Assembly: GCF_937903345.1 (NCBI RefSeq)
Contig: NZ_CALCZQ010000050.1
Coordinates: 1-64,000, forward strand
Reading direction: 5' to 3'
DNA length: 64,000 bases
Source of the DNA: an uncultured Emticicia sp.
Lineage (GTDB): Bacteria; Bacteroidota; Bacteroidia; Cytophagales; Spirosomataceae
A program made the translations under genes and the position numbers. The notes beneath the pieces were generated by a model. That model searched no databases. It saw only the letters and a program-made list of their open reading frames with translations, and was not told where the DNA came from. This document shows positions 17,111-26,179 of this stretch, one piece after another (the first letter of the stretch is position 1; every line of letters begins with the position of its first letter).

Positions 17111-18034
17111 ATGTCTTACAAAATAGCAATCGTTACACCTCTTTTTAATGACTGGGATTGCCTTTACGAACTCGTTGAAGATGTTCGTAAAGTACTTTCG
17201 CCTACGCCATTTACTGATTATCGAATTGTGGTTGTAAACGATTGTTCGAGTTTAGAAGTTGATGCTATAAAGTTGGCTGGACATCCTGTTGAAATAATTC
17301 ACCTCAATAAAAACCTTGGTCATCAAAAATCTATTGCCATTGGAGTTTCTTATTTGAATAAAAATTCGGAGCAAGATTTGGTTGTTGTCATGGATGTTGA
17401 CGGCGAAGACAAACCCGAACATCTGCCGATTTTATTAGAAGAAGCTATTGAAGGAAAGGCAAATAAGATTGTTTTTGCCCGCCGAACTAAACGAAAAGAG
17501 AGTTTTTTCTTCAAGATTTTTTATAAAATTTACAAATACATTTTTGTTTTTTTGACAGGAAAAGTCATCAATTTTGGAAATTATTCAGTGATTCCAAAGA
17601 TTTTACTCGATAAAGTTGCTCATATTTCTGATATTTGGAATCATTACCCTGGCGGTGTTATTCGTTCTCGATTGCTTTATAAATCGGTTGGTCTGGAGCG
17701 GGGAGAAAGATATACGGGGAAGTCAAAAATGAATTACACATCTTTAGTGATTCATGGATTGAGTGCAGTAGCTGTTTATGTCGATACCGTTTCTGTCAGA
17801 TTGCTAATTGCGGTTTCATTGCTCATTATGACTGCAGTTTTTGGGATTACTTTAGTTTTTATTTTCGATTACCATATTCCGATTTGGGGCTTACTCTTGT
17901 TTTTTGGAATTTTGAGCCAAGCATTTCTTAGTACCTTGATTTTAGTTTTCACGGTTCTTTCTTATCGTGTAAACTTCAATTTTCTTCCTGCAGTACATTT
18001 TCAAGATTATATCCAAACCGTTGAAAAAATATAA
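17111..18034 (+). CDS. Polyprenyl-phosphate type glycosyltransferase, GT2 (DPM1/GtrB-like)
   Basis: This 307-residue protein has a GT2 domain (about 1-215) with VVVNDCSS near 40 and VVMDVDGEDKPEH near 97 as the nucleotide-sugar and metal sites. Two C-terminal membrane helices follow (about 228-255 and 262-290). This architecture is that of enzymes that attach a sugar to undecaprenyl phosphate, such as GtrB. The polytopic protein encoded next could use the lipid-linked sugar; that is inferred from adjacency (21-base gap). Confidence 0.82.
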   Translation: MSYKIAIVTPLFNDWDCLYELVEDVRKVLSPTPFTDYRIVVVNDCSSLEVDAIKLAGHPVEIIHLNKNLGHQKSIAIGVSYLNKNSEQDLVVVMDVDGEDKPEHLPILLEEAIEGKANKIVFARRTKRKESFFFKIFYKIYKYIFVFLTGKVINFGNYSVIPKILLDKVAHISDIWNHYPGGVIRSRLLYKSVGLERGERYTGKSKMNYTSLVIHGLSAVAVYVDTVSVRLLIAVSLLIMTAVFGITLVFIFDYHIPIWGLLLFFGILSQAFLSTLILVFTVLSYRVNFNFLPAVHFQDYIQTVEKI

Positions 18035-18055
18035 ATCCAATTACGATTTTAGAGT

Positions 18056-19864
18056 ATGAATAAAAAACTCATCACATATTTGTTGATATTTTTGCCAATC
18101 TTTTGCTTTTATGTTTTTGTTTTTCATAATGCTTTCAATATTGGTTGGAACGACGATTGGCACGGAATCGAGGGTTTTTTGGCGAGTTGGATGCAACAAG
18201 AAACTTTCTTCGAAAAAATCACTTTGTTGTTTTCACAAATGTGTGAACACCGAATTTTGTACGTACGCCTTAGCACACTACTTTGCTACAATCTTTTTGG
18301 AGAGGTAAATTACAAGATTTTGATGCTCATGGGCGTTTCGTATCTGCTGATTTTACCTTTTGTTTTCTACCGAGTTTTGCGAGAAATCAATTTAAAATTG
18401 GCTTATCTTATTCCTATCATTTTTATTGTTTTTAATACACAACCCATCGAAAATATCTTTTGGGCGATTACTTCTCTTCAACCAAATACTGTTATAATTT
18501 TTGGTCTTTGGGGATTTTCACTTTTGTTGTTTTACAAGCAAAAATGGGCTTTTTACTTAGCTAATGTCTTGTTTTTTATAGCCATGTTTACGAATGGCAA
18601 CGGAATGTTTTCGTTCGTAGCGGCCATTCCTTTGATTTTGTATGCTCGCACTCGTAGCGAGAAAATACAGTTTTTGGTTTTTACTGTTTTTTCGTTTTTA
18701 CTCTATTTTTTTGATTTTAAACAACCGGGTATTCGTCCTGATGTTAAAATTAATTTCACACAATATCCACATATCATTGTTGGAGATATTTTTGCGTTCT
18801 TTGGCTCTCCGATTGACAGCACAGTTCAGTTTTATAGCACAAATCTTAAATATACAGTTGCCATTGCAGCAGGTGTTTTGATGTTAGGTTGGGTTTTGTA
18901 CATCCTTTTTAGCTTTGTTTATTTTTGGTATCTAACTAATTATAAAGGACTTCCAAAAGAAAAAACAAGTACTCTTTACCAAACTATCTTAAAACACCCC
19001 AAATTTAATCTTTTCCTATTGGCGGCTTTCTTATTTATTGGTTTGAGTGGAGCAGCTTTTGCGGCTTCTCGTGCAAGTCAAGGCCTTGAACAAGCATTTG
19101 CAAGTCGATACAAAACAGTTTCATTGATTTTGTTTGTGGTGGTTTATCTAAGTTTCTATACTATTATTCAAGCCAAAAACTGGAGAAAATATTTGCAGAT
19201 TTCGATAGTCTTAACGGTTTTGTTTAGTGCCTTTTCATATTACGAAAGTTGGGACGATGTGGAAAACCGCAGAAAATTCTTCGGAACAACAATTTTGAAC
19301 TGGAAAAACAACGGACGTTATTATTATTATGCCTTCAAAAATTCGAGAAATCCTGACGACCACGCTCCTATCATCACTTATCAACGATTACCGATTCCTC
19401 CATATAATTATGCGGGTTTTGTACATGGAGTTATGAAGTATGTTAACGATATTTTGTGGATAAGTCGTGTACATTTCAAAAATTATACACCTCCTGCCGA
19501 AATTGATGATTTGAATCAAGCTTTATTCAAAAACCAAACTGTAGTTACAGGTGAACAAGTAAACGTCACTGAAGGCTCAAATACTTTTAAGATTGAAATA
19601 AATAATGTTTTTGTGCTAGCCAATAAGCGATACGACGGTTATTATGCCGTTTTTAGCAATAATTCCAATCATTTGGCATTTCATCTCGAAACACAAGCCA
19701 ATAAATTCACGACATTTCTTAGTACTGGACGATATTACAACAATCGCATCAATATGATTGTAGCCAAGCCAGATTTACCAATTGGAAGTTTCAATATGCG
19801 AATCGGAAAACTTGAAAATGGCAAATTTAAAGTCTTAAAAGAAGAAGTCATTGAAATAAAGTAA
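18056..19864 (+). CDS. Polytopic membrane protein, possible GT-C glycosyltransferase
   Basis: This 602-residue protein has roughly ten hydrophobic helices between residues 5 and 390, then a soluble C-terminal part of about 200 residues. The first extracytoplasmic loop contains GWNDDWHG near 30, an acidic pair where GT-C enzymes carry their catalytic Asp. No named family is certain. It sits directly after the polyprenyl-phosphate glycosyltransferase, so a transferase using the lipid-linked sugar outside the membrane is plausible. Expression is probably coupled, given the short gap. Confidence 0.6.
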   Translation: MNKKLITYLLIFLPIFCFYVFVFHNAFNIGWNDDWHGIEGFLASWMQQETFFEKITLLFSQMCEHRILYVRLSTLLCYNLFGEVNYKILMLMGVSYLLILPFVFYRVLREINLKLAYLIPIIFIVFNTQPIENIFWAITSLQPNTVIIFGLWGFSLLLFYKQKWAFYLANVLFFIAMFTNGNGMFSFVAAIPLILYARTRSEKIQFLVFTVFSFLLYFFDFKQPGIRPDVKINFTQYPHIIVGDIFAFFGSPIDSTVQFYSTNLKYTVAIAAGVLMLGWVLYILFSFVYFWYLTNYKGLPKEKTSTLYQTILKHPKFNLFLLAAFLFIGLSGAAFAASRASQGLEQAFASRYKTVSLILFVVVYLSFYTIIQAKNWRKYLQISIVLTVLFSAFSYYESWDDVENRRKFFGTTILNWKNNGRYYYYAFKNSRNPDDHAPIITYQRLPIPPYNYAGFVHGVMKYVNDILWISRVHFKNYTPPAEIDDLNQALFKNQTVVTGEQVNVTEGSNTFKIEINNVFVLANKRYDGYYAVFSNNSNHLAFHLETQANKFTTFLSTGRYYNNRINMIVAKPDLPIGSFNMRIGKLENGKFKVLKEEVIEIK

Positions 19865-19948
19865 CCTGTAGAGCTAAAATCCTGTTCGAAATCAAATAAA
19901 TAAAAAGAAAGAATATATTCCCTCCGAAAGTAAAAGGAGAATGGACTT

Positions 19949-21277
19949 ATGGAAAAACTAACAATCATCGGGGGCGGAATGACAGGCCTTGCAGCGGCTT
20001 ATATTGCAGCCAAAAAAGGCGTGAAAGTAACAATAATTGAAGGAAGCGATATATTTGGCGGACTTCTCAATACCTTTGAAATAGGTGGAAACCAACTCGA
20101 ACACTATTATCATCACTTTTTCACACAAGATGCTGAACTTCGTTGGTTGCTCGAAGATTTGAAAATATCCGATAAAGCATTCTATAAAAAAACCACAATG
20201 GGGGTTTTCCGCAATGGAAAAATCTACGATTTCAATTCACCGATTGATTTATTGAAATTTAAGCCCGTTGGTTTGGTAGGTAAAATTCGTTTTGGACTGA
20301 CGAGCCTTTATTTGGGTAAAATGGCAAAATGGCGAGAAAACGAAGGAATTCCGACACTTGACTGGTTTTATCGTTGGGCTGGCCGAGCTATTACTGATGC
20401 TCTGTGGAAGCCAATGCTCAATATTAAATTTGGGCCGTATGCCAATCAAGTTCCGTTAGCTTGGATGATTGGCCGAATGGCACAACGTCTAAACTCACGC
20501 AAGGGCGGTGACGAACGCCTCGGCTACATCAACGGCAGCTGGAAAACCTTGATGGATTCGCTGATTTCTCGTTTAGAGCAAATGGGCGTAGAATTAATCA
20601 AAAATGAGCCAATAGAAGAGTTTAAGATAATAAACGGCAAAGTAGAAGGCATCATTACAAAAAATATGACAATTGATGGCGGAAAATTCCTTTTAACGAT
20701 TCCGTCGCTTTATTTCGATAAAATCAAAAATTGTCCGCTCAATGCCAATGGCGTTGAATATTTTGGGGCAGTTTGTACGATTTTGGAATTGAAAAAATCG
20801 TTTAGCCATATTTATTGGATGAATGTTGCTGACGAGGGCTATCCTTTCGGTGGCGTTATCGAACATACAAACTTTATTCCGAAAGAAGAATACAATGGCT
20901 CGCACATTGTTTACCTTTCTCGTTATTTTGCGATGAGCGAACCTTTGGCAACGATGACAGAAGAAGAAATCAAAACTGTGATGATTCCGCCTTTGAAGAA
21001 AATCAACCCTGAGTTTTCGGAAGATTGGATAAAAAATGTGTTTGTTTTTAAAACAAATACTGCCGCAACGGTCTGCGATTTAAACTTCTCAGCAAAAGTA
21101 ACTAATTGCAAAACCGCTACCGAAAATCTGTATTTGGCAAATATGGTGCATATTTATCCCGATGAACGCAGCACCAACAACTCAATCAGAGTAGCTGCCG
21201 AGGCCTGTAAAGCAATGGGAATAAATACAGATTCTGTACCTTACGGAGCTTCTCTTTCGGGGAAAATTGGATTTTGA
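19949..21277 (+). CDS. NAD(P)/FAD-dependent amine-oxidase-like oxidoreductase
   Basis: This 442-residue protein begins LTIIGGGMTGLAAAYIAAKK (GxGxxG, Rossmann FAD-binding) and IIEGSDIFGGLL, as in protoporphyrinogen oxidase and UDP-galactopyranose mutase relatives. A C-terminal segment (NLYLANMVHIYPDERSTNNS) would complete the FAD site. In polysaccharide clusters such proteins act on sugars or lipid-linked intermediates, but the reaction here is unknown. It is the last intact gene before the accessory segment. Its final codons recur, mutated, at about 24.41 and 26.74 kb. Confidence 0.75.
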   Translation: MEKLTIIGGGMTGLAAAYIAAKKGVKVTIIEGSDIFGGLLNTFEIGGNQLEHYYHHFFTQDAELRWLLEDLKISDKAFYKKTTMGVFRNGKIYDFNSPIDLLKFKPVGLVGKIRFGLTSLYLGKMAKWRENEGIPTLDWFYRWAGRAITDALWKPMLNIKFGPYANQVPLAWMIGRMAQRLNSRKGGDERLGYINGSWKTLMDSLISRLEQMGVELIKNEPIEEFKIINGKVEGIITKNMTIDGGKFLLTIPSLYFDKIKNCPLNANGVEYFGAVCTILELKKSFSHIYWMNVADEGYPFGGVIEHTNFIPKEEYNGSHIVYLSRYFAMSEPLATMTEEEIKTVMIPPLKKINPEFSEDWIKNVFVFKTNTAATVCDLNFSAKVTNCKTATENLYLANMVHIYPDERSTNNSIRVAAEACKAMGINTDSVPYGASLSGKIGF

Positions 21278-21482
21278 TTTGATAAAATCTTGTGTTTATC
21301 AAAAAAGCCTCTAAAACAGAGGCTTTTTTGATTTATACCAATTTAATTTTTCAACAATCACCCTTTAGAGACAGAAACTTCGCCTGATTGACAGCGAATA
21401 TTATAAATAAATTCAATCGTAGTTTTATCTTCAATATTGATTTCAAAATTATTCGTGCCATAAAAGCCCACATGCGAGTATT
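21251..21482 (+). repeat. Gene-end repeat, copy 1 (oxidoreductase tail, terminator, gene X tail)
   Basis: Positions 21264-21482 match 24412-24630 without gaps; I count 9 mismatches in 219 bases. Positions 21251-21278 also match 26738-26765 with 2 mismatches. The unit holds the last codons of the oxidoreductase, a terminator and the 3' end of a converging gene. Weaker similarity resumes around 21718-21785 and 24640-24700. Confidence 0.9.
21299..21331. terminator. Bidirectional terminator after the oxidoreductase
   Basis: TCAAAAAAGCCTCT and AGAGGCTTTTTTGA form a perfect 14-bp stem with a five-base loop, T runs on both strands. Confidence 0.9.
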
Positions 21483-21513
21483 CTGTGATAATATTTACTT
21501 TTTTATCGCTCAA
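21358..21513 (-). pseudogene. Remnant of a converging gene (gene X), copy 1
   Basis: The minus strand encodes 51 open residues ending in a natural stop, including EYSHVGFYGTNNFEIN and RCQSGEVSVSKG. There is an in-frame stop just upstream and no ATG, and the 5' part is missing or interrupted by the MITE-like element. The second copy at 24506-24633 is further decayed. The protein family is not recognised. Confidence 0.5.
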
Positions 21514-21577
21514 TTAAAGTTGTACACTTTGCAATGTTTTTGAGATTTACTTTGACTATAATTAATATTTTTGTTGA

Positions 21578-21711
21578 GAGTTACGCAAAAAACAAAAAAA
21601 TGTCATTTTGGGGCGTTGAGTGTTTCAACTTGGAACGACAAAAATTAGAACTTCGGCTGATTCGGAAGTCCAATTCGCTCAGTCACCAATTTTTAACATT
21701 TTGCGTAACTC
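21578..21711. mobile_element. MITE-like element with perfect 13-bp terminal inverted repeats
   Basis: GAGTTACGCAAAA (21578-21590) is exactly inverted at TTTTGCGTAACTC (21699-21711), bounding 134 bases with no plausible gene. The second copy of the surrounding repeat lacks this stretch, consistent with insertion. No clear target duplication is visible. It could be a MITE or the joined ends of a deleted insertion sequence. The rest of 21483-21945 holds only diverged repeat sequence. Confidence 0.6.
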
Positions 21712-21945
21712 CTATTATGGTAATGAATTTTAAGGTATTAGTGTTTATTTCCCAAAATATAGACCAATACCATCAACGTCCTATACGTGCCTACTGGAGA
21801 CATTGATGGAACATAGACATACAAAAGTTGAAATAGCTATCTCGACAAATGTACGTTTTATCAACCTCTATGATTGGGTTTGATATAATAGTTGTGCTGT
21901 TTTTTTATGGAAATGAAATTATTTTGACATCGTTTGAAAGCTATA

Positions 21946-22923
21946 TTAAATAATTTTAGGCTTCCACCATTCTGGAATATCTGGAACCGATTTAGTTAAT
22001 CTTTCCAAAACTTCAAGAGGTAACCTTCCTTCATTTAAAGCTGAAAGATTCTCAGAAACTTGCCTAATATTTCTCATTCCTGGAATAATTACAGAAATTT
22101 TTTCTTCAAACAAGGCAAATCTTAGTGCAGCTTCTGAAATGTTTTTAGCCTGTTTTTCAAGAAAACTCAATTTTCTTACTTGTTCAATAAACCAATTTTT
22201 ATCCCGCTCCGCCATAAAATTACGATATTCATCTTGACGAAATACTGGTTCATTAATTAGGTATTCGGAAGATAAAAAGCCAGAAGCCAATGGCACTCGG
22301 GCAATAATATTATAATTTTCAATATTTTGTAGCGAAAATAAAACATCTCTTGCCCTTCGGTCAAGCATATTATAAATTACTTCAACAACATTACCAAAAC
22401 CAGCTTCTATCACTCTTTTTGCTCCATAAACACTTTTCGAGCTTACGCCATATTGTCGAATTAAACCTTTTCTTACTAAATTTTCAAATGGATGTATATC
22501 ATAATTTTGCCAATCAAAATCGTCTAGAGGGCTATGCAGTAATAAAATATCAATGGTAGAAATTTGTAAGCGTTTTAATGAATCATTGACACATTTTTCT
22601 GCATATTCGGCGGAAAAATCTTGTATAAAAGTGTCTTTTTCCAGTTCTTTATTTCCAAATTTTGTACAAATCACTACATCACTTGTTGGTTTTTGTTGTA
22701 GTGCTTTGCCCAAGATAGTTTCTGCATTTCCTCTACCATAGCTATCTGCTGTATCGAAAAATTTGATGCCACTTTCCAGAGCAAAATGTATAGTTTTGAT
22801 GGCTTCATTTTCATCAAAATCGCCCCAACCTGTTGGTTTTCCATTCACAAAATTGGCACCGCCAAACTGCCATGTTCCAAAGCCTAATTTATGATTGAGC
22901 TTGTTTGAAAAATTATTATTCAT
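21946..22923 (-). CDS. Aldo/keto reductase
   Basis: This 325-residue protein is a TIM-barrel NADPH-dependent aldo/keto reductase. The catalytic tetrad is visible: Asp and Tyr in FFDTADSYGRG (about 58-68), Lys in VVICTKFGN, and His in ILLLHSPLDD. The C-terminal cofactor site is VIIPGMRNIRQVSENLSA. The closest general type is the YajO/Tas-like reductases; the substrate is unknown. It lies in the accessory segment, downstream of the TauD-like gene on the same strand but separated by a weak terminator. Confidence 0.9.
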   Translation of the reverse strand: MNNNFSNKLNHKLGFGTWQFGGANFVNGKPTGWGDFDENEAIKTIHFALESGIKFFDTADSYGRGNAETILGKALQQKPTSDVVICTKFGNKELEKDTFIQDFSAEYAEKCVNDSLKRLQISTIDILLLHSPLDDFDWQNYDIHPFENLVRKGLIRQYGVSSKSVYGAKRVIEAGFGNVVEVIYNMLDRRARDVLFSLQNIENYNIIARVPLASGFLSSEYLINEPVFRQDEYRNFMAERDKNWFIEQVRKLSFLEKQAKNISEAALRFALFEEKISVIIPGMRNIRQVSENLSALNEGRLPLEVLERLTKSVPDIPEWWKPKII

Positions 22924-22940
22924 AAAAAATAATCTATACT

Positions 22941-22973
22941 AAAATACCTTCCCAAGTATTGAGAAGGTATTTT
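22941..22973. terminator. Terminator between the dioxygenase and reductase genes
   Basis: AAAATACCTTC and GAAGGTATTTT form a perfect 11-bp stem. With a T run of only four on the minus strand it may allow some read-through into the reductase gene. Confidence 0.65.
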
Positions 22974-22995
22974 AGAGTTTGATAAATTTGCAAAT

Positions 22996-23778
22996 TTATA
23001 CAAATGCAAACTCAGCGTCTAATATAATTTTGCCTTTTATGAGGCATCTTTCTCCTTTTGTTTTCGCAAAATAGGCATTTCTACCATGCAATAGGCGGTC
23101 ATCGTGAAAGAAAACAGCTTCCCCAACTTCCAATTGGACAGGCAAAACTACGCCTGACATAATGATTCGAGTTTCTAAATAATGTTGAAAATCTTCTACT
23201 AATTGTAATGCTTCTGGGGTGTTATCTTTATCGATGCAATAGTAATTATAGTTTACAAGATAACTGGTTTGGTCTTTATCTAAAATATTACGAACTTTTT
23301 TACTGCCCGATTTTTCAAAGTTCACAACAGTATTTATTAATCTATCAATTAGCTCTTGTTTCTCGTCTATTTGCATACATTCAATGAGCATATCAAGGTC
23401 GAAAAAAGTAGTTGCTCCACCCATCGCAGCCCTTGATTTACAATAGAAAAACTGAATGGCTTTTTCACCATAAAGCTCTACATAAGAATCATCTGTATGC
23501 AAAGGTTGACGAGTATTACTGGTGCGATAGCGGTCTTGAATCATTGGGTCATAAGCAATGTCTATCCATCTATTTTCTAATCTTTTCCCTGTCAATAAAT
23601 CTTCGTCAGCACTATGTGGCACACCCAAAACTTCTGAAAGCTGACTATAAAAGTCTTCGATTGGCATATCATGCTTAAATTCTGCAACATGAACAACTTT
23701 ATACTCTTTGATGGCCTGTTTTAGCTCTTGGCTGGTTTCGGCAGCATTGGTGTATAATAATTTTTTATAAAATTTCAT
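22996..23778 (-). CDS. TauD/TfdA-like Fe(II)/2-oxoglutarate dioxygenase
   Basis: This 260-residue protein carries HTDDSY near 94 (first His and Asp of the iron facial triad) and DDRLLHGRNAYF near 227 (distal His), with a downstream Arg in GERCLIKG that would bind 2-oxoglutarate. It resembles clavaminate synthase-like members of the TauD family. The substrate is unknown; pairing with an aldo/keto reductase suggests a small oxidative modification route, which is speculation from adjacency. It is flanked by repeat copies on both sides. Confidence 0.8.
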   Translation of the reverse strand: MKFYKKLLYTNAAETSQELKQAIKEYKVVHVAEFKHDMPIEDFYSQLSEVLGVPHSADEDLLTGKRLENRWIDIAYDPMIQDRYRTSNTRQPLHTDDSYVELYGEKAIQFFYCKSRAAMGGATTFFDLDMLIECMQIDEKQELIDRLINTVVNFEKSGSKKVRNILDKDQTSYLVNYNYYCIDKDNTPEALQLVEDFQHYLETRIIMSGVVLPVQLEVGEAVFFHDDRLLHGRNAYFAKTKGERCLIKGKIILDAEFAFV

Positions 23779-24411
23779 TGTGATAATATTATAAAATTTT
23801 GCTTTTATTATTCTATAAAGTAAAATAATTCCTTACTTTGCTTCTCAGAAACAAATATATAAATTTTTTTTAATATATTTTATTCAGTATTTTTTTAAAT
23901 AAACTTAATCCATAAAAATATATGTGACAACTTTGGTTAAGATAAAAAAAGCACATTAACAAGCAGCTCAGTTATAGTTTTGAGAACAATAACAAATCCT
24001 GATTTTCACCTATTTTGTAAAGACATAATTCATAGTAAGTAGTTAAATTTTTTTTAGTGCAAGAAAGTCGAAACCTTCACCAAAATAACAATGACTGGCT
24101 TGACAATGAAATTGTCAAGTTAGTTATTAAATGTAGATAAACTGTTCGACTCAATAACGGCATATCTCGAATGAAACGCTCTTGATACATCGTTGCAGAA
24201 CTCGTCTTTGATATATTTAATGAGCAATTATCGGCCACCACCTATGATTTACAATTAAGATTTGCCTTTTTATCTGTCATTGAAAAACCTATAACCTCTA
24301 TAAAAGTTAAGTTTAAATGTAGTCTAAGGACTCTATTCATTCGTCAATGGAACGGAAAAAGTAAGATTAACCGCCAATGTCGACTGCATCTCAATTTATA
24401 CCTTTCGGAGT
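23779..24411. other. Gene-free AT-rich stretch upstream of the dioxygenase
   Basis: No intact gene is visible. On the minus strand TATATTTG (23852-23859) could be the dioxygenase -7 box. A perfect hairpin CTTGACAAT-GAA-ATTGTCAAG lies at 24100-24120 without a T run. A short open stretch around 24260-24400 on the plus strand is protein-like but has no start and no family I recognise. Confidence 0.4.
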
Positions 24412-24630
24412 AAATTGGATTTTGATTAGATAAAAACTTGTGTTTATCAAAAAAGCCTCTAAAACAGAGGCTTTTTTGATTTATACCAATTTAATTTTTC
24501 AACAATCACCCTTTAGAGACAGAAACTTCGCCTGATTGAAAGCGAATAATATAAATAAATTCAATCGTAGTTTTATCTTCAATATGGATTTTAAAATTGT
24601 TCGTGCCCTAAAAGCCCACATGCGTGTATT
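24412..24630 (+). repeat. Gene-end repeat, copy 2
   Basis: These 219 bases match 21264-21482 at about 96 percent by my count. The oxidoreductase tail is cut down: CCTTTCGGAG upstream matches the tail before a roughly 15-base deletion. The terminator hairpin is intact at 24447-24479. Confidence 0.9.
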
Positions 24631-24633
24631 TTT
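24506..24633 (-). pseudogene. Remnant of gene X, copy 2
   Basis: The minus strand reads THVGF, a stop, then GTNNFKIHIEDKTTIEF and QSGEVSVSKG. It is the same tail as at 21358-21513 with an in-frame stop and several substitutions. Confidence 0.5.
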
Positions 24634-24786
24634 TTATGATTTAGGTAGTAGTGTTATATTCCATAACATAGACAAATATCTTCAACATACGCTTTTTCCT
24701 CCTTGAGACATGTAGTTTTCTTGACATGATCGAGCTCAAAAAAGGGAAATCATTTCTATGATAACTCCATAAAAGAAAAAAAGGGG

Positions 24787-24862
24787 GTGGTTAGAACCCA
24801 CCGCTATAGAAAGTTTCGTTCAACATCGGTTTCGTGGCTTGGCTTTCAGCCACCAAGAAACC
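24787..24862. other. Two GC-rich hairpins 3' of the unknown cassette
   Basis: GGGTGG-TTAGAA-CCCACC lies at about 24785-24802. A longer interrupted stem (GGTTTC with GAAACC, TGGCT with AGCCA) spans 24828-24862 and abuts the stop codon of the gene at 24863. Neither has a T run, so they are structured 3' elements rather than clear terminators. Confidence 0.45.
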
Positions 24863-25246
24863 TTAGTTATTAGGGGCAGTTATTTCGTCACTGTCATGTT
24901 TTGTTTTTCTTACTCTTGACGCCACTCTTTTTTCAGGTAGAATTATTAATTCTTCCACTAACATTTTTGACCTGCGGTATCTTGAGTAAAGTTCTTTTCT
25001 AACACCTGGAGAGCTATTCATAGCTTCTTCGACAAAATATTCTAAAGTTCTGTGTAAATCTCTAATATATTCGATTAATTCAAAATTACCGTTTTCGTAG
25101 ACTGTTTCGATTAAGCGTTCTACTGAACCAATCATATCTTCAAATGCTCTTGGGTGAAAAATTCTTTCTCTTTCAAATCTTCTGTTTATTGATAATTCCC
25201 TTTTCAAAGAAAGAACTTCTTCAATCAAATCTCTTTCACTCCTCAA
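24863..25246 (-). CDS. Unknown helical protein, second gene of a two-gene cassette
   Basis: The stretch shown encodes 127 residues beginning at a TTG codon. It is charged and largely helical, with probable coiled-coil (EEVLSLKRELSINRRFERE), and ends KHDSDEITAPNN. The same frame stays open upstream to about 25337 with another 30 helical residues (KEAEEKAKSVDNKV) but no ATG. An ATG at 25340 overlaps the stop of the upstream gene (ATGA) but runs into a stop after six codons in the adjacent frame. A one-base frameshift there would join them. I do not recognise the family. Confidence 0.55.
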   Translation of the reverse strand: MRSERDLIEEVLSLKRELSINRRFERERIFHPRAFEDMIGSVERLIETVYENGNFELIEYIRDLHRTLEYFVEEAMNSSPGVRKELYSRYRRSKMLVEELIILPEKRVASRVRKTKHDSDEITAPNN

Positions 25247-25336
25247 AACTTTATTATCAACACTTTTAGCTTTTTCTTCTGCTTCTTTTATTGTTATAGA
25301 GATAAACTTAAAAAACGACTTACATTCCCTTATTAA

Positions 25337-25969
25337 TCATTTAACCTCCCCTATTTTAATGTCTTCCGAGTATACAGTTATTCCTAAATTATATTCCTTA
25401 TACAAGGGAAATACTTTCAACCTAAATTCTTTAAGAGAATGATTTTTTAAACTATCTAAATTGTCTGAAACATGTTCGGAATAATGAAAAAATCTTCTTT
25501 TTTTCAAATCATTTTTTCCAACGTGTTTTTCTAAAGATTCATCCGAATACGGTATTATTACGTAATATAAGTTCTTCTTTGGTTTGCTTCCAGTATTTGA
25601 ATCTTTTTGAACCTCAGGAATGATAAACATGTATGTAATAACCGAAAATATAATTATTAGCACCACAATAATACCATGAATCCATGTTTTAGATGTATCG
25701 GAAAACTCATCAGAACTTGCCATTTCCAATAATGAAGATGAAATAACAAAAATTATATAAATGATGAAAACTGCAGGAACCCATTTTGAATCAAGATTTA
25801 GTAGTAGGGCTATTACAATACCTGAAGCCGTATAAATTAAATCCAAGCTAACATGTAAAACCTTATGTTTATTTTTTCCGAAGTCCTTATTATGTTCCTT
25901 CTTTAATTTAAAAAACCTTAATACAAAAACTAAAGTAAATAGGGCTAAATAGTAAATTATGTTTTCCAT
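25337..25969 (-). CDS. Unknown membrane protein, first gene of a two-gene cassette
   Basis: This 210-residue protein has four predicted membrane helices (about 4-20, 40-60, 63-83 and 97-116), then a soluble tail of about 95 residues rich in Lys, Glu and His (KKRRFFHYSEHVSDNLDSLK). No family is recognised. It comes just before the helical gene, and its TGA stop overlaps an ATG (ATGA), a sign of translational coupling. The arrangement of a membrane protein plus a small helical partner inside a repeat-bounded segment resembles known accessory or defence cassettes, but no function can be assigned. Confidence 0.65.
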   Translation of the reverse strand: MENIIYYLALFTLVFVLRFFKLKKEHNKDFGKNKHKVLHVSLDLIYTASGIVIALLLNLDSKWVPAVFIIYIIFVISSSLLEMASSDEFSDTSKTWIHGIIVVLIIIFSVITYMFIIPEVQKDSNTGSKPKKNLYYVIIPYSDESLEKHVGKNDLKKRRFFHYSEHVSDNLDSLKNHSLKEFRLKVFPLYKEYNLGITVYSEDIKIGEVK

Positions 25970-26179
25970 TTTTTTTTGCGATTAGATTTAACTTTTTTGA
26001 CATTGGCTATAATGTATATGGCTTGTGGTCAGGTGGGGAATTTGAAACACCTTTGCCCTAACGTCTGCCGATATAAATTACTGATGTTGAGTAACTTACA
26101 ATTGTTAAATAGGATTCCTTCTGCTGAAACAAAATGGAGCCGCCAGTGAGGTACATAAAGTTAAATTTGTTCAATTACT

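Noticed and set aside
21534..21806. 90-residue open frame on the plus strand
   Set aside because: It runs through the MITE-like element and diverged repeat sequence, without a family or start signal.
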